From Lunatibacter salilacus (GTDB lineage: Bacteria; Bacteroidota; Bacteroidia; Cytophagales; Cyclobacteriaceae): a DNA stretch of 64,000 bases. Positions within the stretch are counted from its first letter, which is position 1; the number at the start of each line of letters is the position of its first letter. Under the pieces are notes generated by a model, which did no database searches, was not told the DNA's origin, and was given only the letters and a program-made list of their open reading frames with translations. Below are positions 27,186 to 36,545 of this stretch, in pieces. Location: NCBI RefSeq assembly GCF_009797935.1, contig NZ_VOLC01000013.1:1-64000 (forward strand), in the 5' to 3' direction. A program made the translations under genes and the position numbers.

Positions 27186-28838
27186 TTACCTCCCACTCCC
27201 TTCCAAAAATCTAGGTGCCCTCCTCGCTTTCGTCCCCTGCTCAAATGAATACGCTACCTCCAACAAAACCGGCTCTGACCATGCTGTGCTGAAAAAGGAG
27301 ATTCCAACCGGCAAATCATCAATCATCCCCATAGGTACAGTAATGCTTGGATAACCAGCGTGTGCGGCGGGGGAGGAGCTTCCTAGATGGTAACTGTCGC
27401 CGTTGGTCCAATCGGTTTTCCAGGCAGGACTCCCGGTAGGCGCCACGATGGCGTCCAAATCAAATTCTACCAATACCTTGTCAATGCCTTCGTCTTGACT
27501 GTTAATCCGTAATTTTTCCAAGGCTTCCACATACTCTGGAGAGTTTAGGTCCCCTTTTTCCTGAGCCATTTCCAAGTATTTCTGGTTGTAATGCTTTAAT
27601 TCTATAGAGTCACCTTTATTAAACTCAATCAATTCCTCCAAGCTTTTGACTGGAGCCTGATCTCCCAATGATTTAAAGTAGCTATTCAGGCCGTCCTTGT
27701 ATTCAAACAACATCACCTGAAAGGAGTGACTTCCCGAATTTGATGCTGAAATTTGCTGGATAGGAATGATTTCCGCACCCTGACTTTCCATATAAGCGAT
27801 TGCTTGCTCCATAAGTGCATCCACCTTGTAGTTTACACCTGACTTATCCTGGAGCCATCCGATTTTTTTACCTTTAAGCCCATCGGCTTTTAAAAAGACG
27901 GTATAATCGGTATGATATTTACCTTCGCTGGCGGACGTTTTATCATCCCTGGAATCTAGACCTATCATAGTCCCCAAGCTAATTGCACCATCCCGTACGG
28001 TCCGAGTCATAGGGCCTGGAGTGTCCTGGGTGTAGGAAATTGGTATCACACCTGATCGGCTGATCAAACCCACGGTGGGTTTGATACCCACAATGCCGTT
28101 GGCAGTGGAGGGGCAGACAATGGATCCGTTAGTTTCGGTACCAATGGCCATCACCGCAAAGTTGGCTGAAACAGCCGCGCCCGATCCAGCACTGGATCCG
28201 CAGGGGTTGCGGTCCAAGATATAAGGGTTTTTGGTTTGGCCACCTAGGCCGCTCCAGCCACTGCTGGACATCTCTCCGCGGAAATTGGCCCACTCACTCA
28301 GGTTGGCTTTTCCTAGGATAACTGCTCCCGCTTCCCGTAGTTTTTGGGCGACAAAACTATCCTGAAGGGGTTGGGAACCGGCTAAAGCTCGGGACCCGGC
28401 AGTGGTGTGCATCCGGTCATGGGTGTCAATATTATCCTTTAAGAGGACGGGGATGCCATGCAAAGGTCCTTTTCGTATCCCTTCTTTTAATAGCGAATCC
28501 AATTCTTTGGCAATGGTAATTGCATCCGGATTTATTTCCAGAACTGATCGGATTTCAGGACCATTGTGGTCTAATGTTTCAATTCTTTTCAAATAGCTGC
28601 TAACCACTTTTTCCACCGTCAGCTCTCCGGAACTGTAGGCCTTCTCAAAATCGGATATTTCCCATTCTAAATAAGCAAAGGTATCTTCAGAGGATATATC
28701 TACTGATGGTGAGGTGTTTTGGCAGCCGCTAATTAAAATGCCAGAAAGCATCAAAGAAAACAGGATTACTCTTCCTGAGATAAGGGGGCTGCTCGTCCTT
28801 ATTGGAGAGCCAAAAAAGGAGTTAGGGAAAATTTTCAT
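27186..28838 (-). CDS. Amidase-signature hydrolase, probable lipoprotein
   Basis: 550 residues. The N-terminus has a hydrophobic segment ending I-L-I-S-G-C with Cys 39 as lipidation site. Amidase-signature catalytic residues are the Lys in [10 protein letters not shown], and the cis-Ser and nucleophile Ser in the G-S-S-A-G-S-G-A-A and T-N-G-S-I-V-C-P segments. It should cleave an amide bond in the periplasm or on the cell surface; the substrate is open. It is not GatA: no GatB/GatC lie near and GatA is not exported. Confidence 0.92.
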   Translation of the reverse strand: MKIFPNSFFGSPIRTSSPLISGRVILFSLMLSGILISGCQNTSPSVDISSEDTFAYLEWEISDFEKAYSSGELTVEKVVSSYLKRIETLDHNGPEIRSVLEINPDAITIAKELDSLLKEGIRKGPLHGIPVLLKDNIDTHDRMHTTAGSRALAGSQPLQDSFVAQKLREAGAVILGKANLSEWANFRGEMSSSGWSGLGGQTKNPYILDRNPCGSSAGSGAAVSANFAVMAIGTETNGSIVCPSTANGIVGIKPTVGLISRSGVIPISYTQDTPGPMTRTVRDGAISLGTMIGLDSRDDKTSASEGKYHTDYTVFLKADGLKGKKIGWLQDKSGVNYKVDALMEQAIAYMESQGAEIIPIQQISASNSGSHSFQVMLFEYKDGLNSYFKSLGDQAPVKSLEELIEFNKGDSIELKHYNQKYLEMAQEKGDLNSPEYVEALEKLRINSQDEGIDKVLVEFDLDAIVAPTGSPAWKTDWTNGDSYHLGSSSPAAHAGYPSITVPMGMIDDLPVGISFFSTAWSEPVLLEVAYSFEQGTKARRAPRFLEGSGR

Positions 28839-28968
28839 ATTTTGTTAGTGTGGTTAAATTGTTGATTGTCGGAGCAGCCAACACAGAAGTATTTGGTGGT
28901 TAGAAATGAGAGGGCTGCCAATCGGATGATAATGGAAAATTTCGCCCAATCAAGCAGCCCATTTATTT

Positions 28969-29808
28969 TTAAAACTGTGAAGCTACTCTTTTAAAATACT
29001 CCATACTTTCTTTTACTTCCGGCAAGTTGTTCTCCCAATTGTGCTCATATTCGGCAGAAAATACTCCTTTAAATCCCTGCCGGTTTAATTCGTGCAGGAC
29101 GCCGGCTACATTGCAGGTTCCAGTGCCCCAAGGGATGTCGTGGGCATTTCTTGTACCCCAGGCATTGAGATCCTTGAAATGCAGGCTGATGATTTTGCCT
29201 TCCAGTTTTTTTAAACTTTCTACAGGATCCAAACCTGACCGTACCCAGTGCCCAATATCTGCGCAAACACCCATCAACGGACTTCTTCCTTCTAAAAGGC
29301 GTAGGGGAATTTCCGGATGCCAATAAAAGGAAGGAATTGGGTGATTGTGAAGTGCGATCTTGATTTGATGTTCCTCGCAGAGCTTTTCTATCAGGTCGTA
29401 CTGATTGGCTCTTGGTTCGGTGGTGATGATTCCAATGCCCAAAGCTTTGGCAAAAGCAAATACCTTTGGCCAGTCTTCGTCACTTGGACTCACCACCCCG
29501 TACGCTACAGCCTGCATGTCGTATTTCTTCAATAGCGACTTAATCGTTTCCAAGTCCTGGGCACTTGCTGTAAATGCCGTGGTGGCCTCGCCACCTTTTT
29601 TAATTTTTTGACCGGGGTAGAGTTCTACATATTTTACACCGATACTATTTAGTTTTTCTAGGGCTTCCTCAAATGAAAACAGACGAAAAGTATATGCCTG
29701 ACTGCCCACCTTCCAGTCCACTGGAATGCCCTCCTGAGCAAGTGAAGCCACTGAAATCAGTAAAAATAGAGTTAAAAATATGCCCTTGCTTAGAAGTCGC
29801 TTTATCAT
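28969..29808 (-). CDS. Exported sugar phosphate isomerase/epimerase-like TIM-barrel protein
   Basis: 279 residues. A signal peptide ends at S-L-A-Q (about 1-25). The body is a xylose-isomerase-like TIM barrel: K-Y-V-E-L-Y-P-G-Q, H-N-H-P, C-A-D-I-G-H-W-V-R, I-S-L-H-F-K-D and S-A-E-Y-E-H-N-W carry the usual metal-site Glu, Asp and His. Export of this fold is common in Bacteroidota sugar metabolism. It is separated from the amidase start by 130 bases. Confidence 0.88.
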   Translation of the reverse strand: MIKRLLSKGIFLTLFLLISVASLAQEGIPVDWKVGSQAYTFRLFSFEEALEKLNSIGVKYVELYPGQKIKKGGEATTAFTASAQDLETIKSLLKKYDMQAVAYGVVSPSDEDWPKVFAFAKALGIGIITTEPRANQYDLIEKLCEEHQIKIALHNHPIPSFYWHPEIPLRLLEGRSPLMGVCADIGHWVRSGLDPVESLKKLEGKIISLHFKDLNAWGTRNAHDIPWGTGTCNVAGVLHELNRQGFKGVFSAEYEHNWENNLPEVKESMEYFKRVASQF

Positions 29809-29944
29809 AATTGATTACTTTTAGAGGTTTATGTTTTATTAGTGTGTCAAAATTATTCAAAATTTCCCCAGCTTGGTTGCTTTCTATGGAAAAGTAGCTG
29901 AAAATAGCTTAAAAAAAACATGACAATCATTTTAACCCACTGCC

Positions 29945-30511
29945 ATGAAACCAACCCTTTTCGTTTATATTTTTCTACTTTCCTTTAGTCTGCACGCCCA
30001 GCAGGAGGCAATGGGAGTAATTCAGACCCCGTTTGGAGAAATTTACATCAAACTTCATAATGAAACTCCTGTCCACAAAGCGAGCTTTATCCAACTTGCC
30101 GAGGCAGGATACTGGGATTCATTGACCTTTAATAGGGTTATTCCAGATTTCGTCGCCCAGGGAGGCTGTCCGGACACCCCAGAGGGATTCACTGATTCCG
30201 AGTATTTGCTGGAACCCGAGTTTGTAGATTCACTTACCCACGTTTACGGAGCAGTGGGAGCGGGAAGGGATGACAATCCCGATAAACTCTCCGCCAGGTG
30301 CCAGTTTTACATTGTTCACCAAAAGGAGGGGATCACTCGCTTAGATGGGAATTACACCATTTTTGGTCAAGTCATTCAGGGGATGGATGTGGTGGATAAA
30401 ATCGTGAATGCCCCACGTGATGATAATGATGAACCATTGGAACCGATTACGCTTGAGGTGAGTATTCGTTATTTAGATCGGGATTATATACGAGAGCTTG
30501 ATGAGTTATGA
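29945..30511 (+). CDS. Exported cyclophilin-type peptidyl-prolyl isomerase
   Basis: 188 residues with a signal peptide (1 to about 18, ending L-H-A-Q-Q). Cyclophilin motifs are F-N-R-V-I-P-D-F-V-A-Q-G-G-C-P and L-D-G-N-Y-T-I-F-G-Q-V. The loop after G-G-C-P is longer than in the cytoplasmic paralogue at 9348. Likely periplasmic protein folding. It is followed by 165 bases of repeat-like DNA. Confidence 0.93.
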   Translation: MKPTLFVYIFLLSFSLHAQQEAMGVIQTPFGEIYIKLHNETPVHKASFIQLAEAGYWDSLTFNRVIPDFVAQGGCPDTPEGFTDSEYLLEPEFVDSLTHVYGAVGAGRDDNPDKLSARCQFYIVHQKEGITRLDGNYTIFGQVIQGMDVVDKIVNAPRDDNDEPLEPITLEVSIRYLDRDYIRELDEL

Positions 30512-30676
30512 AAGAATACCTTTAACTTATCGACTTATCGAGAGACTGAGGGACTGAGGGACGGATTTCTTCAACTTACCAACCCATCGACCTAACAACC
30601 TATCAACAACTTGGCGCGCAATCCGTAATTTGAAATTCGTAATTCGTAATTCCACAACCTATAAACCCATCCACCT
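30512..30676. repeat. Phrase-repeat gap (ACTTATCGACTTATCG; AATTCGTAATTCG)
   Basis: Two small word families fill the gap: AACTTATCGACTTATCGAG with GAGACTGAGGGACTGAGGGA (about 30520-30565), and AATTCGTAATTCGTAATTCC (about 30632-30652), with ACCTATAAACCCATCCACCTAT near the end. The first family also appears at 4270-4345. Confidence 0.5.
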
Positions 30677-31213
30677 ATGAACAAACCTTTTTTATCCTTT
30701 CTGACCGTTCTGTTAATTGCTCCTTTATATACTGCATATACCCAAGATGATCCCTTTTTACGGGATTTTTTGCAGCGCTGGAAAAGCTCAAAGGAATACA
30801 TGGTCGCCGTAGCGGAAGCAATGCCTGAGGATGCATACGGGTTTAAACCAGTTACGGAAGAGATGACCTTTGCGGAGCAGTTGATGCATATTGCGGTGGT
30901 GATAGAATGGCACACGTTCAGCAGGTTTGGAGGGTTGGATACACCGTTCAGGTCTGATGAGTTTCGTTTGGATAGCCGCTCCAAAGATGAGGTAATCAGG
31001 GTAATGGTAGCGGAGTTTGATAAAGCCGCTGACTTTATCAAACAATTTGATCCCGGTCGATTGGACGAAACAAATACCTATTCGGAGTTTACACGCTCCC
31101 GGAGGCAATTTTTGATGTTGCTGGCCGACCATGTTACCCACCACCGGGGGCAGCTTTTGGTTTACCTCAGATTAAAAGGAATAAAACCTCCCAATTATAT
31201 TCAGTTTCAGTAA
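30677..31213 (+). CDS. Exported DinB-family protein
   Basis: 178 residues with a signal peptide ending near Y-T-A-Y-T-Q. DinB helices carry His in Q-L-M-H-I-A-V-V-I-E-W-H and A-D-H-V-T-H-H-R-G-Q. It is clearly related to the exported protein at 50387 (both have D-x-F-x-x-W at the start of the domain and end in I-x-P-P). Function unknown; periplasmic metal-dependent enzyme is inferred. Confidence 0.88.
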   Translation: MNKPFLSFLTVLLIAPLYTAYTQDDPFLRDFLQRWKSSKEYMVAVAEAMPEDAYGFKPVTEEMTFAEQLMHIAVVIEWHTFSRFGGLDTPFRSDEFRLDSRSKDEVIRVMVAEFDKAADFIKQFDPGRLDETNTYSEFTRSRRQFLMLLADHVTHHRGQLLVYLRLKGIKPPNYIQFQ

Positions 31214-31525
31214 TAAGTTTTTTTATTTCTATATTGCTTTTGTGGATTTTGAGGGAGATCTATTTTGCGCAGATTCCGAAGATAGGCGCAGAAATTGATT
31301 AGCGGAAATTCAAAGTAAATTCTTTTTTCCACTGATTATTCAGACCGATCTAAAAATAAATCCGCGAAAATCAGCGGGATCCCAAGAACTAGGACTCGGG
31401 ACAAGTTCAGCGGACAATATTTTCCCTTAATAACTGTCACACGTATGTTTTACCGTTTGCTTTCTTTTATTTAATTGCCATCTTACGTATCCATATATTT
31501 CTTTTCAATCCATAAACTCTCATTT
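31214..31525. repeat. Intergenic region with AATCCGCGAAAATCAGCGGG-type repeat words
   Basis: About 310 bases. Between 31255 and 31385 related words occur: GCGCAGATTCCGAAGATAGGCG, then GATTAGCGGAAATTC, and AAATCCGCGAAAATCAGCGGG. They form a third degenerate phrase family, distinct from the CTTTGTGCC type. The remainder is AT-rich upstream DNA for the serine hydrolase. Confidence 0.45.
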
Positions 31526-32821
31526 ATGTTGTATAAGTACTTCTGCTCATTTATTCTTTTATTTCAGGTAATGGTTGTTGCTGCCCAGACTCCCACTGCT
31601 AAAAAATCACTTCCGCTTGGTGAAGGCAACCCATTGTCAGTCGGCATGTCTCCGGCACGTTTGGAAAAAATAGATGCCATGCTCGGTGCCTCTGTGTCCG
31701 AAGGGGATATACCCGGTGTTGTTGCCTTAATCGCCAAAGACGGTAAAATCGTCTTTCACAAAGCCTATGGTATCGCAGATGCAGCCAAAGGTGAATCCAT
31801 GAAGAAGGATCATATCTTCCGTATCGCCTCGCAGTCCAAAGCCATCACGTCAACGGCCGTAATGATGCTTTGGGAAGAGGGAAAATTCCGGCTGGATGAT
31901 CCGATTTCCAAGTACATTCCTGAATTTAACAACCTACAGGTTTTGCAGAATTTCCGGTATGTGGACACCACCTACACGTCACGCCCTGCTAATAAGGAAA
32001 TCACCATCAGACATCTACTTACCCATACATCCGGTTTGGGATATGGTGTAATTGACGGAGATGAACGGATGAAGATGATTTATGGCAAGGCAGGTACTAC
32101 AGATCTTTTTACAACCGAAGAAGTAAGTATAAAGGATGTAGTCATGAAGCTGGCCAAATTGCCGCTTCATCACGATCCGGGAGAAAAGTACACCTACAGT
32201 GTGGGTCTCGACGTCCTCGGCTACCTGATAGAAGTGGTGTCTGGAATGCCCTTTGACCGTTTTTTAAAAGAAAGATTGTTCGATCCCTTGGGGATGGATG
32301 ATACCTGGTTTTACCTCCCTGAATCCAAAGCCAATAGACTGGTAGCCATCCACCATCGTGTAGACGGCGCATGGAAAAATTATCCGGACACGTTCTATGA
32401 AGTCGATTATCCTATCAAAGGAGCGAAACGTTTTTTCTCCGGAGGAGCAGGATTATCCAGTACGGCAATGGATTATGCGACCTTTTTGCAGATGTATTTG
32501 AATGGCGGTGAGCTAAACGGAGTGCGTATTCTTAGCCGTACCACGATAGCGGCAATCATGGCGGATCAAACGGGTCCTTTATATGGAGGTGAAAATCAGC
32601 ATTACGGCTTGGCCTTCGGTGTTTTGACTGAAAGAGGTCAGGGCAAGGGAGGAGACGGTAGCGAAGGCACGTTTGTCTGGGGAGGATATTTTAATACACA
32701 GTATTTTGCGGATCCAAAGGAAAACATTGTGGGCATTATCATGAAGCAAACCCAAGGCGGCACCGGTGATCAAACTTCCTGGAAGTTTAAGCAGATGGTG
32801 GGGGCTGCTGTCGATAATTAA
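31526..32821 (+). CDS. Class C beta-lactamase-like serine hydrolase, exported
   Basis: 431 residues from the ATG at 31526; an in-frame TTG 51 bases earlier is less likely. A signal peptide ends M-V-V-A-A-Q. The nucleophile motif S-x-x-K is in R-I-A-S-Q-S-K-A. The second motif is Y-S-V-G-L-D-V-L-G, where Val replaces the Asn of class C beta-lactamases, as in EstB-like esterases. Near the end W-G-G-Y-F stands in the place of K-T-G. Esterase or peptidase activity is more likely than antibiotic resistance. A decayed copy of its own 3' end follows directly. Confidence 0.9.
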   Translation: MLYKYFCSFILLFQVMVVAAQTPTAKKSLPLGEGNPLSVGMSPARLEKIDAMLGASVSEGDIPGVVALIAKDGKIVFHKAYGIADAAKGESMKKDHIFRIASQSKAITSTAVMMLWEEGKFRLDDPISKYIPEFNNLQVLQNFRYVDTTYTSRPANKEITIRHLLTHTSGLGYGVIDGDERMKMIYGKAGTTDLFTTEEVSIKDVVMKLAKLPLHHDPGEKYTYSVGLDVLGYLIEVVSGMPFDRFLKERLFDPLGMDDTWFYLPESKANRLVAIHHRVDGAWKNYPDTFYEVDYPIKGAKRFFSGGAGLSSTAMDYATFLQMYLNGGELNGVRILSRTTIAAIMADQTGPLYGGENQHYGLAFGVLTERGQGKGGDGSEGTFVWGGYFNTQYFADPKENIVGIIMKQTQGGTGDQTSWKFKQMVGAAVDN

Positions 32822-32947
32822 CACCTAATATTTTGCTAACCTGGAAGTAAAGGTCATCGGGAAACTCCTCAGACAGTCTGTGGGAAGTTCAGAAGATAAA
32901 ACTGGATGGAATTTCAACAGCTAGTGGGAGCAGCCGTAGACGATTAA
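32817..32947 (+). pseudogene. Decayed 3' fragment of a second serine hydrolase
   Basis: Starting inside the stop region of the serine hydrolase gene, the sequence can be aligned codon by codon to the end of that gene at an offset of 127 bases. Y-F-A-N-L-E-V-K-V-I-G-K-L-L-R-Q-S matches Y-F-A-D-P-K-E-N-I-V-G-I-I-M-K-Q-T, and E-D-K-T-G-W-N-F matches G-D-Q-T-S-W-K-F. After a one-base deletion Q-L-V-G-A-A-V-D-D-stop matches Q-M-V-G-A-A-V-D-N-stop. An early in-frame stop (32826) and the frameshift show it is dead. The conservative changes suggest a former tandem paralogue, mostly deleted. Confidence 0.8.
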
Positions 32948-32965
32948 TAGATTTGTGGCAATGAA

Positions 32966-32998
32966 TTGGCCTTCCAAGGTGCTTTTTCCTTATATTTG
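32966..32998 (+). promoter_or_regulatory. Candidate metG promoter
   Basis: TTGG at 32966-32969 and TATATTTG at 32991-32998, separated by 21 bases, fit the Bacteroidota TTG / TAnnTTTG pattern. The -7 box ends six bases before the metG ATG, so the leader would be very short. Confidence 0.45.
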
Positions 32999-33004
32999 CG
33001 GGCT

Positions 33005-35065
33005 ATGAGCGAAAAATCTTTCAAACGATATACTGTAACTTCGGCCTTGCCCTACGCTAACGGACCCCTTCATATAGGACATTTGGCTGGATGTTACATA
33101 CCTTCGGATATATATGTCCGGTACCTGCGGTCACGGGAGCGTGATGTTGCCTATGTGTGCGGATCGGACGAGCATGGCGTGGCAATTACCATCAAAGCCA
33201 AGAACGAGGGCATTACCCCCCAGGCGGTAGTCGACCGTTACCACGAGCTGATGAAGGATAGCTTCAAGACTTTTGGGATTAGCTTTGACCATTATTCCCG
33301 TACATCTGCGCCAATTCACCATGAGACAGCGGCGGGTCTTTTTAAGGAACTTTACGATAAAGGAGAGTTTATTGAGCAAGTCACCGAACAGTATTATGAT
33401 AAGGAAGCTGGCCAATTTTTGGCGGACCGCTATATCGAAGGAACCTGTCCAAAATGCGGTTACGAACATGCCTACGGCGATCAATGTGAGAAGTGCGGCT
33501 CTTCGTTAAGTCCCACTGACCTAATCAACCCGAAATCTAAACTTAGCGGAAACTCACCTGTTTTAAAGGAGACGAAACATTGGTTTATGGATTTAGGGAG
33601 GTACACGGCCTTTTTGAAGAAGTGGATCTTGGAAGACCACAAAGACGACTGGAAAAACAATGTCCTTGGTCAGTGCAGAAGCTGGTTGGAAGCCGGTGAC
33701 GGATTGCAGCCACGCTCAATGACTAGAGACATGGACTGGGGAATTCCGGTTCCGCTTCCTGAGGCAGAAGGGAAAGTGCTTTATGTGTGGTTTGACGCAC
33801 CCATTGGATACATTTCTTCCACGAAGGAGTGGGCGCAGGAGAAAGGCATAGACTGGGAGCCCTATTGGAAAGATAAAGATACCAAGTTGGTTCATTTTAT
33901 AGGAAAGGACAATATTGTTTTTCACTGTATTACTTTCCCAGCCATTCTTAAAAATCTTGGAGATTTTATCTTACCGGAGAATGTTCCGGCCAATGAATTT
34001 CTGAATCTGGAAGGGGACAAGATTTCTACCTCCCGCAATTGGGCGGTTTGGCTTCACGAATACTTGGAGGAATTTCCCGGAAAGCAAGATGTCCTTCGCT
34101 ATGTGCTTACGGCCAATGCGCCAGAGACAAAAGACAATGATTTTACCTGGAAGGATTTTCAGACTAGAAACAATTCGGAGCTGGTAGCCATCTATGGCAA
34201 TTTTGTAAACCGGGCAGTGGTATTGACGCACAAATTCTTTGAGGGCAAGGTTCCCGAACGGGGAATCCTTTCCCCTTATGACTTGGAAGTGCTGGAGGAG
34301 ATGGCCGATTTTCCGGAAAAAATCGCCCAATCTTTGGAGCGTTTCCGATTCAGGGAAGCATTAGGAATCATGATGGATTTTGCCCGATTGGGAAATAAAT
34401 ACCTCGCAGATACAGAACCCTGGAAAGTGATTAAGACCAATCCTGATCGAACAGCCACCATTTTAAACTTGGCATTGAATATTGCGGCAAATTTAAGTAT
34501 TGTGTCTGCTCCTTTTTTGCCATTCACGGCTATAAAATTAAAAGAGACTTTGGGATTGGGTCCGTTGTTGTGGAAGGATGCAGGCAAGGACCAGTTACTC
34601 ATCACTGGTTCGGAAATTGCCTCCGCAACCCTGCTTTTTGATAAAATAGAGGATGAAGCCGTGGAGATACAAGTAAATAAGCTGTTGGCTTCCAAAAAAC
34701 AAAATGAGTTGTCAAATGCCCAAATAGCACCTATGAAGGATATCATTACTTACGATGATTTTGCTAAGCTGGATATGCGGATTGTGACGATTTTGGAAGC
34801 TGAGAAGATGAAAAAATCAAAAAAACTGCTCAAATTGACGGTGGATACGGGGCTTGGTAATAGAACCGTGCTTAGTGGAATTGCAGAACATTTTTCTCCG
34901 GAAGAACTTATCGGAAAGCAAGTTACCATGTTAGTTAACCTAGCTCCTAGGAAAATGATGGGTATTGATTCGGAAGGGATGATTCTTATGGCAGAGGATG
35001 CAGCGGGCAAACTCAAATTATTACACCCGCATGAACCCTCGAATCAAGGTTCGACGATCAGCTAA
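33005..35065 (+). CDS. metG: Methionyl-tRNA synthetase
   Basis: 686 residues from the ATG at 33005; the frame is open 13 codons upstream, but that stretch holds the candidate promoter. Class I motifs are H-I-G-H (23-26) and K-I-S-T-S in place of K-M-S-K-S. The zinc knuckle is C-P-K-C-G-Y ... C-E-K-C-G. The last 110 residues form the EMAP-II-like tRNA-binding domain ([12 protein letters not shown] ... [10 protein letters not shown]), so it is the long form. Confidence 0.97.
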   Translation: MSEKSFKRYTVTSALPYANGPLHIGHLAGCYIPSDIYVRYLRSRERDVAYVCGSDEHGVAITIKAKNEGITPQAVVDRYHELMKDSFKTFGISFDHYSRTSAPIHHETAAGLFKELYDKGEFIEQVTEQYYDKEAGQFLADRYIEGTCPKCGYEHAYGDQCEKCGSSLSPTDLINPKSKLSGNSPVLKETKHWFMDLGRYTAFLKKWILEDHKDDWKNNVLGQCRSWLEAGDGLQPRSMTRDMDWGIPVPLPEAEGKVLYVWFDAPIGYISSTKEWAQEKGIDWEPYWKDKDTKLVHFIGKDNIVFHCITFPAILKNLGDFILPENVPANEFLNLEGDKISTSRNWAVWLHEYLEEFPGKQDVLRYVLTANAPETKDNDFTWKDFQTRNNSELVAIYGNFVNRAVVLTHKFFEGKVPERGILSPYDLEVLEEMADFPEKIAQSLERFRFREALGIMMDFARLGNKYLADTEPWKVIKTNPDRTATILNLALNIAANLSIVSAPFLPFTAIKLKETLGLGPLLWKDAGKDQLLITGSEIASATLLFDKIEDEAVEIQVNKLLASKKQNELSNAQIAPMKDIITYDDFAKLDMRIVTILEAEKMKKSKKLLKLTVDTGLGNRTVLSGIAEHFSPEELIGKQVTMLVNLAPRKMMGIDSEGMILMAEDAAGKLKLLHPHEPSNQGSTIS

Positions 35066-35133
35066 GTATTTTTTTGTTTTGTAATGGTTTTGGAGTGCTT
35101 TTTGTTTAACAACTATTATAGAACTCATACTGC

Positions 35134-35565
35134 ATGAAAAATAGTGTTTTGCTGATCGTTGTTATAAGTGGGATGTTTTGGTCCGATATCATTACATTGG
35201 AGGATTTGCAATGGAAAAACAGGGTATTGCTTGTATTTCCGTCAACTAACGAAGATAATTCCCTCCTTTGGGAAATGACAGATAGCCTGTTGGTAGAGAT
35301 TGCGAATAGGGATCTTATTTACTTCGTATTTGGAGACAGTCTGATTTCAAATTCTGATTATAAGTTCGAAAAAAATTACGAGAGGCAACTTAGGACTAAA
35401 TACGCTTTAGGGTCTAAAGAGGTATGCTGGATTCTTTTGGGCAAAGACGGCGGGTCCAAATTGAAGAAGGAAGGCACTGCCCCAGATTGGAAATTGCTTT
35501 TTGCGACGATCGATTCCATGCCCATGAGACAAAAGGAGATGAATCGATTAATAGACACGAATTAA
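35134..35565 (+). CDS. DUF4174-domain protein
   Basis: 143 residues. After a hydrophobic start (1 to about 18, signal-like) it has R-V-L-L-V-F-P-S and ends with the typical L-L-G-K-D-G-G-S-K-L-K and L-F-A-T-I-D-S-M-P-M-R-Q-K-E-M of DUF4174. That family has a thioredoxin-like fold without the redox Cys pair. Periplasmic location is inferred. Convergent with the TPR lipoprotein gene. Confidence 0.82.
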   Translation: MKNSVLLIVVISGMFWSDIITLEDLQWKNRVLLVFPSTNEDNSLLWEMTDSLLVEIANRDLIYFVFGDSLISNSDYKFEKNYERQLRTKYALGSKEVCWILLGKDGGSKLKKEGTAPDWKLLFATIDSMPMRQKEMNRLIDTN

Positions 35566-35591
35566 AAGAAGGATCTTCTCATCAATTATTT

Positions 35592-36527
35592 CTACATTTC
35601 ATTCCTTACCTTATCCATATATTCCGCTATTAGTGGTATATTTTCATTTTTTGCTGAAGCCTCTTGCAGGTACCTGAGTGCTTGAACGAATTCTCCTTTA
35701 AAATAGTGGTATAACCCTTTGTTTCTGAGGGCAAAGGCGTTGTTGTTATCCTGACTCAGGCTATAATTGATGTCTTCCAATCCACGATCCAAGTCCCCTG
35801 AAAATAGCCGATATAGTCCCCGATTATTATAATAATAGGGCTGATTAAGGTTTATTGATATTGCCTTTTCCACCAATTCCAATGCTTGGTCATAATCATT
35901 AGACTCAAAGGCTAGCAGTGATGCCAGGTTGTATATGTTGGGTTCTTTTTCGTTTAATGTTTTGGCGGTACTTAAATCATCCTGTGCACTTTCGTAATTA
36001 CCCTGATAATAATAAATGGTAGCCCTGTTTACAAGGAGGTCCGAATTATCCGGAGCCAAGGAAATTGCCTGAGAAAAAGCACCAAGTGCTTTGTCATATT
36101 CGGAGAGTTCGGTATACGTAAGGCCTTGAATGAAGTATCCCCTATTGTCTTGGGGTAGGACTTTTATCAATATCTCAGCATCGCCGAGAGCCCTGTAGTT
36201 TTCCCCAAAGTCCAGGTGGGAAATGGCGCGTTGATATAACGCATCGTAATTGGTTGGCTGGATTTCGAACGCTTTGCTGAAATCTCCGATGGCCTTTGGA
36301 AAGTTGGCCAGTCGAATATAGGCTAGACCCCTGTTGTAGTAGGCATCAGCAAATTCTTCATCTAGTTTTAAGGCTTCTTCATAAAAGGTGATAGCTCCTT
36401 GTATGTCCCCATCTTGCAATTTGACGTTTCCCTTTAGAAGAAATCTGCCCTTTTTACTCTCTGCCGTATCACAGGAGACAATCATCAATGCCCCAATAAT
36501 CACGACAATTAATTTATTCAGACCCAT
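35592..36527 (-). CDS. TPR-repeat lipoprotein
   Basis: 311 residues. The signal peptide ends A-L-M-I-V-S-C with Cys 19 as lipid site. About seven tetratricopeptide repeats follow (for example A-I-T-F-Y-E-E-A-L-K-L-D, A-D-A-Y-Y-N-R-G-L-A-Y-I-R, A-I-S-L-A-P-D-N-S-D-L-L-V-N-R-A). It is likely a membrane-anchored protein-protein scaffold. It follows the AI-2E family gene by 18 bases and is probably in its operon. Confidence 0.9.
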   Translation of the reverse strand: MGLNKLIVVIIGALMIVSCDTAESKKGRFLLKGNVKLQDGDIQGAITFYEEALKLDEEFADAYYNRGLAYIRLANFPKAIGDFSKAFEIQPTNYDALYQRAISHLDFGENYRALGDAEILIKVLPQDNRGYFIQGLTYTELSEYDKALGAFSQAISLAPDNSDLLVNRATIYYYQGNYESAQDDLSTAKTLNEKEPNIYNLASLLAFESNDYDQALELVEKAISINLNQPYYYNNRGLYRLFSGDLDRGLEDINYSLSQDNNNAFALRNKGLYHYFKGEFVQALRYLQEASAKNENIPLIAEYMDKVRNEM

Positions 36528-36545
36528 AATTACCCTCTTCAGAAC

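Noticed and set aside
27186-28838. Amidase as GatA of the tRNA amidotransferase
   Set aside because: It has an export signal with lipid Cys and no gatB or gatC nearby.
32142-32372. Antisense frame inside the serine hydrolase gene
   Set aside because: Overlaps a well-supported gene with intact catalytic motifs and shows no family features.
31526-32821. Serine hydrolase as an antibiotic-resistance beta-lactamase
   Set aside because: The Y-x-N and K-T-G motifs of true class C enzymes are changed (Y-S-V, W-G-G); an EstB-like esterase or peptidase is more likely.
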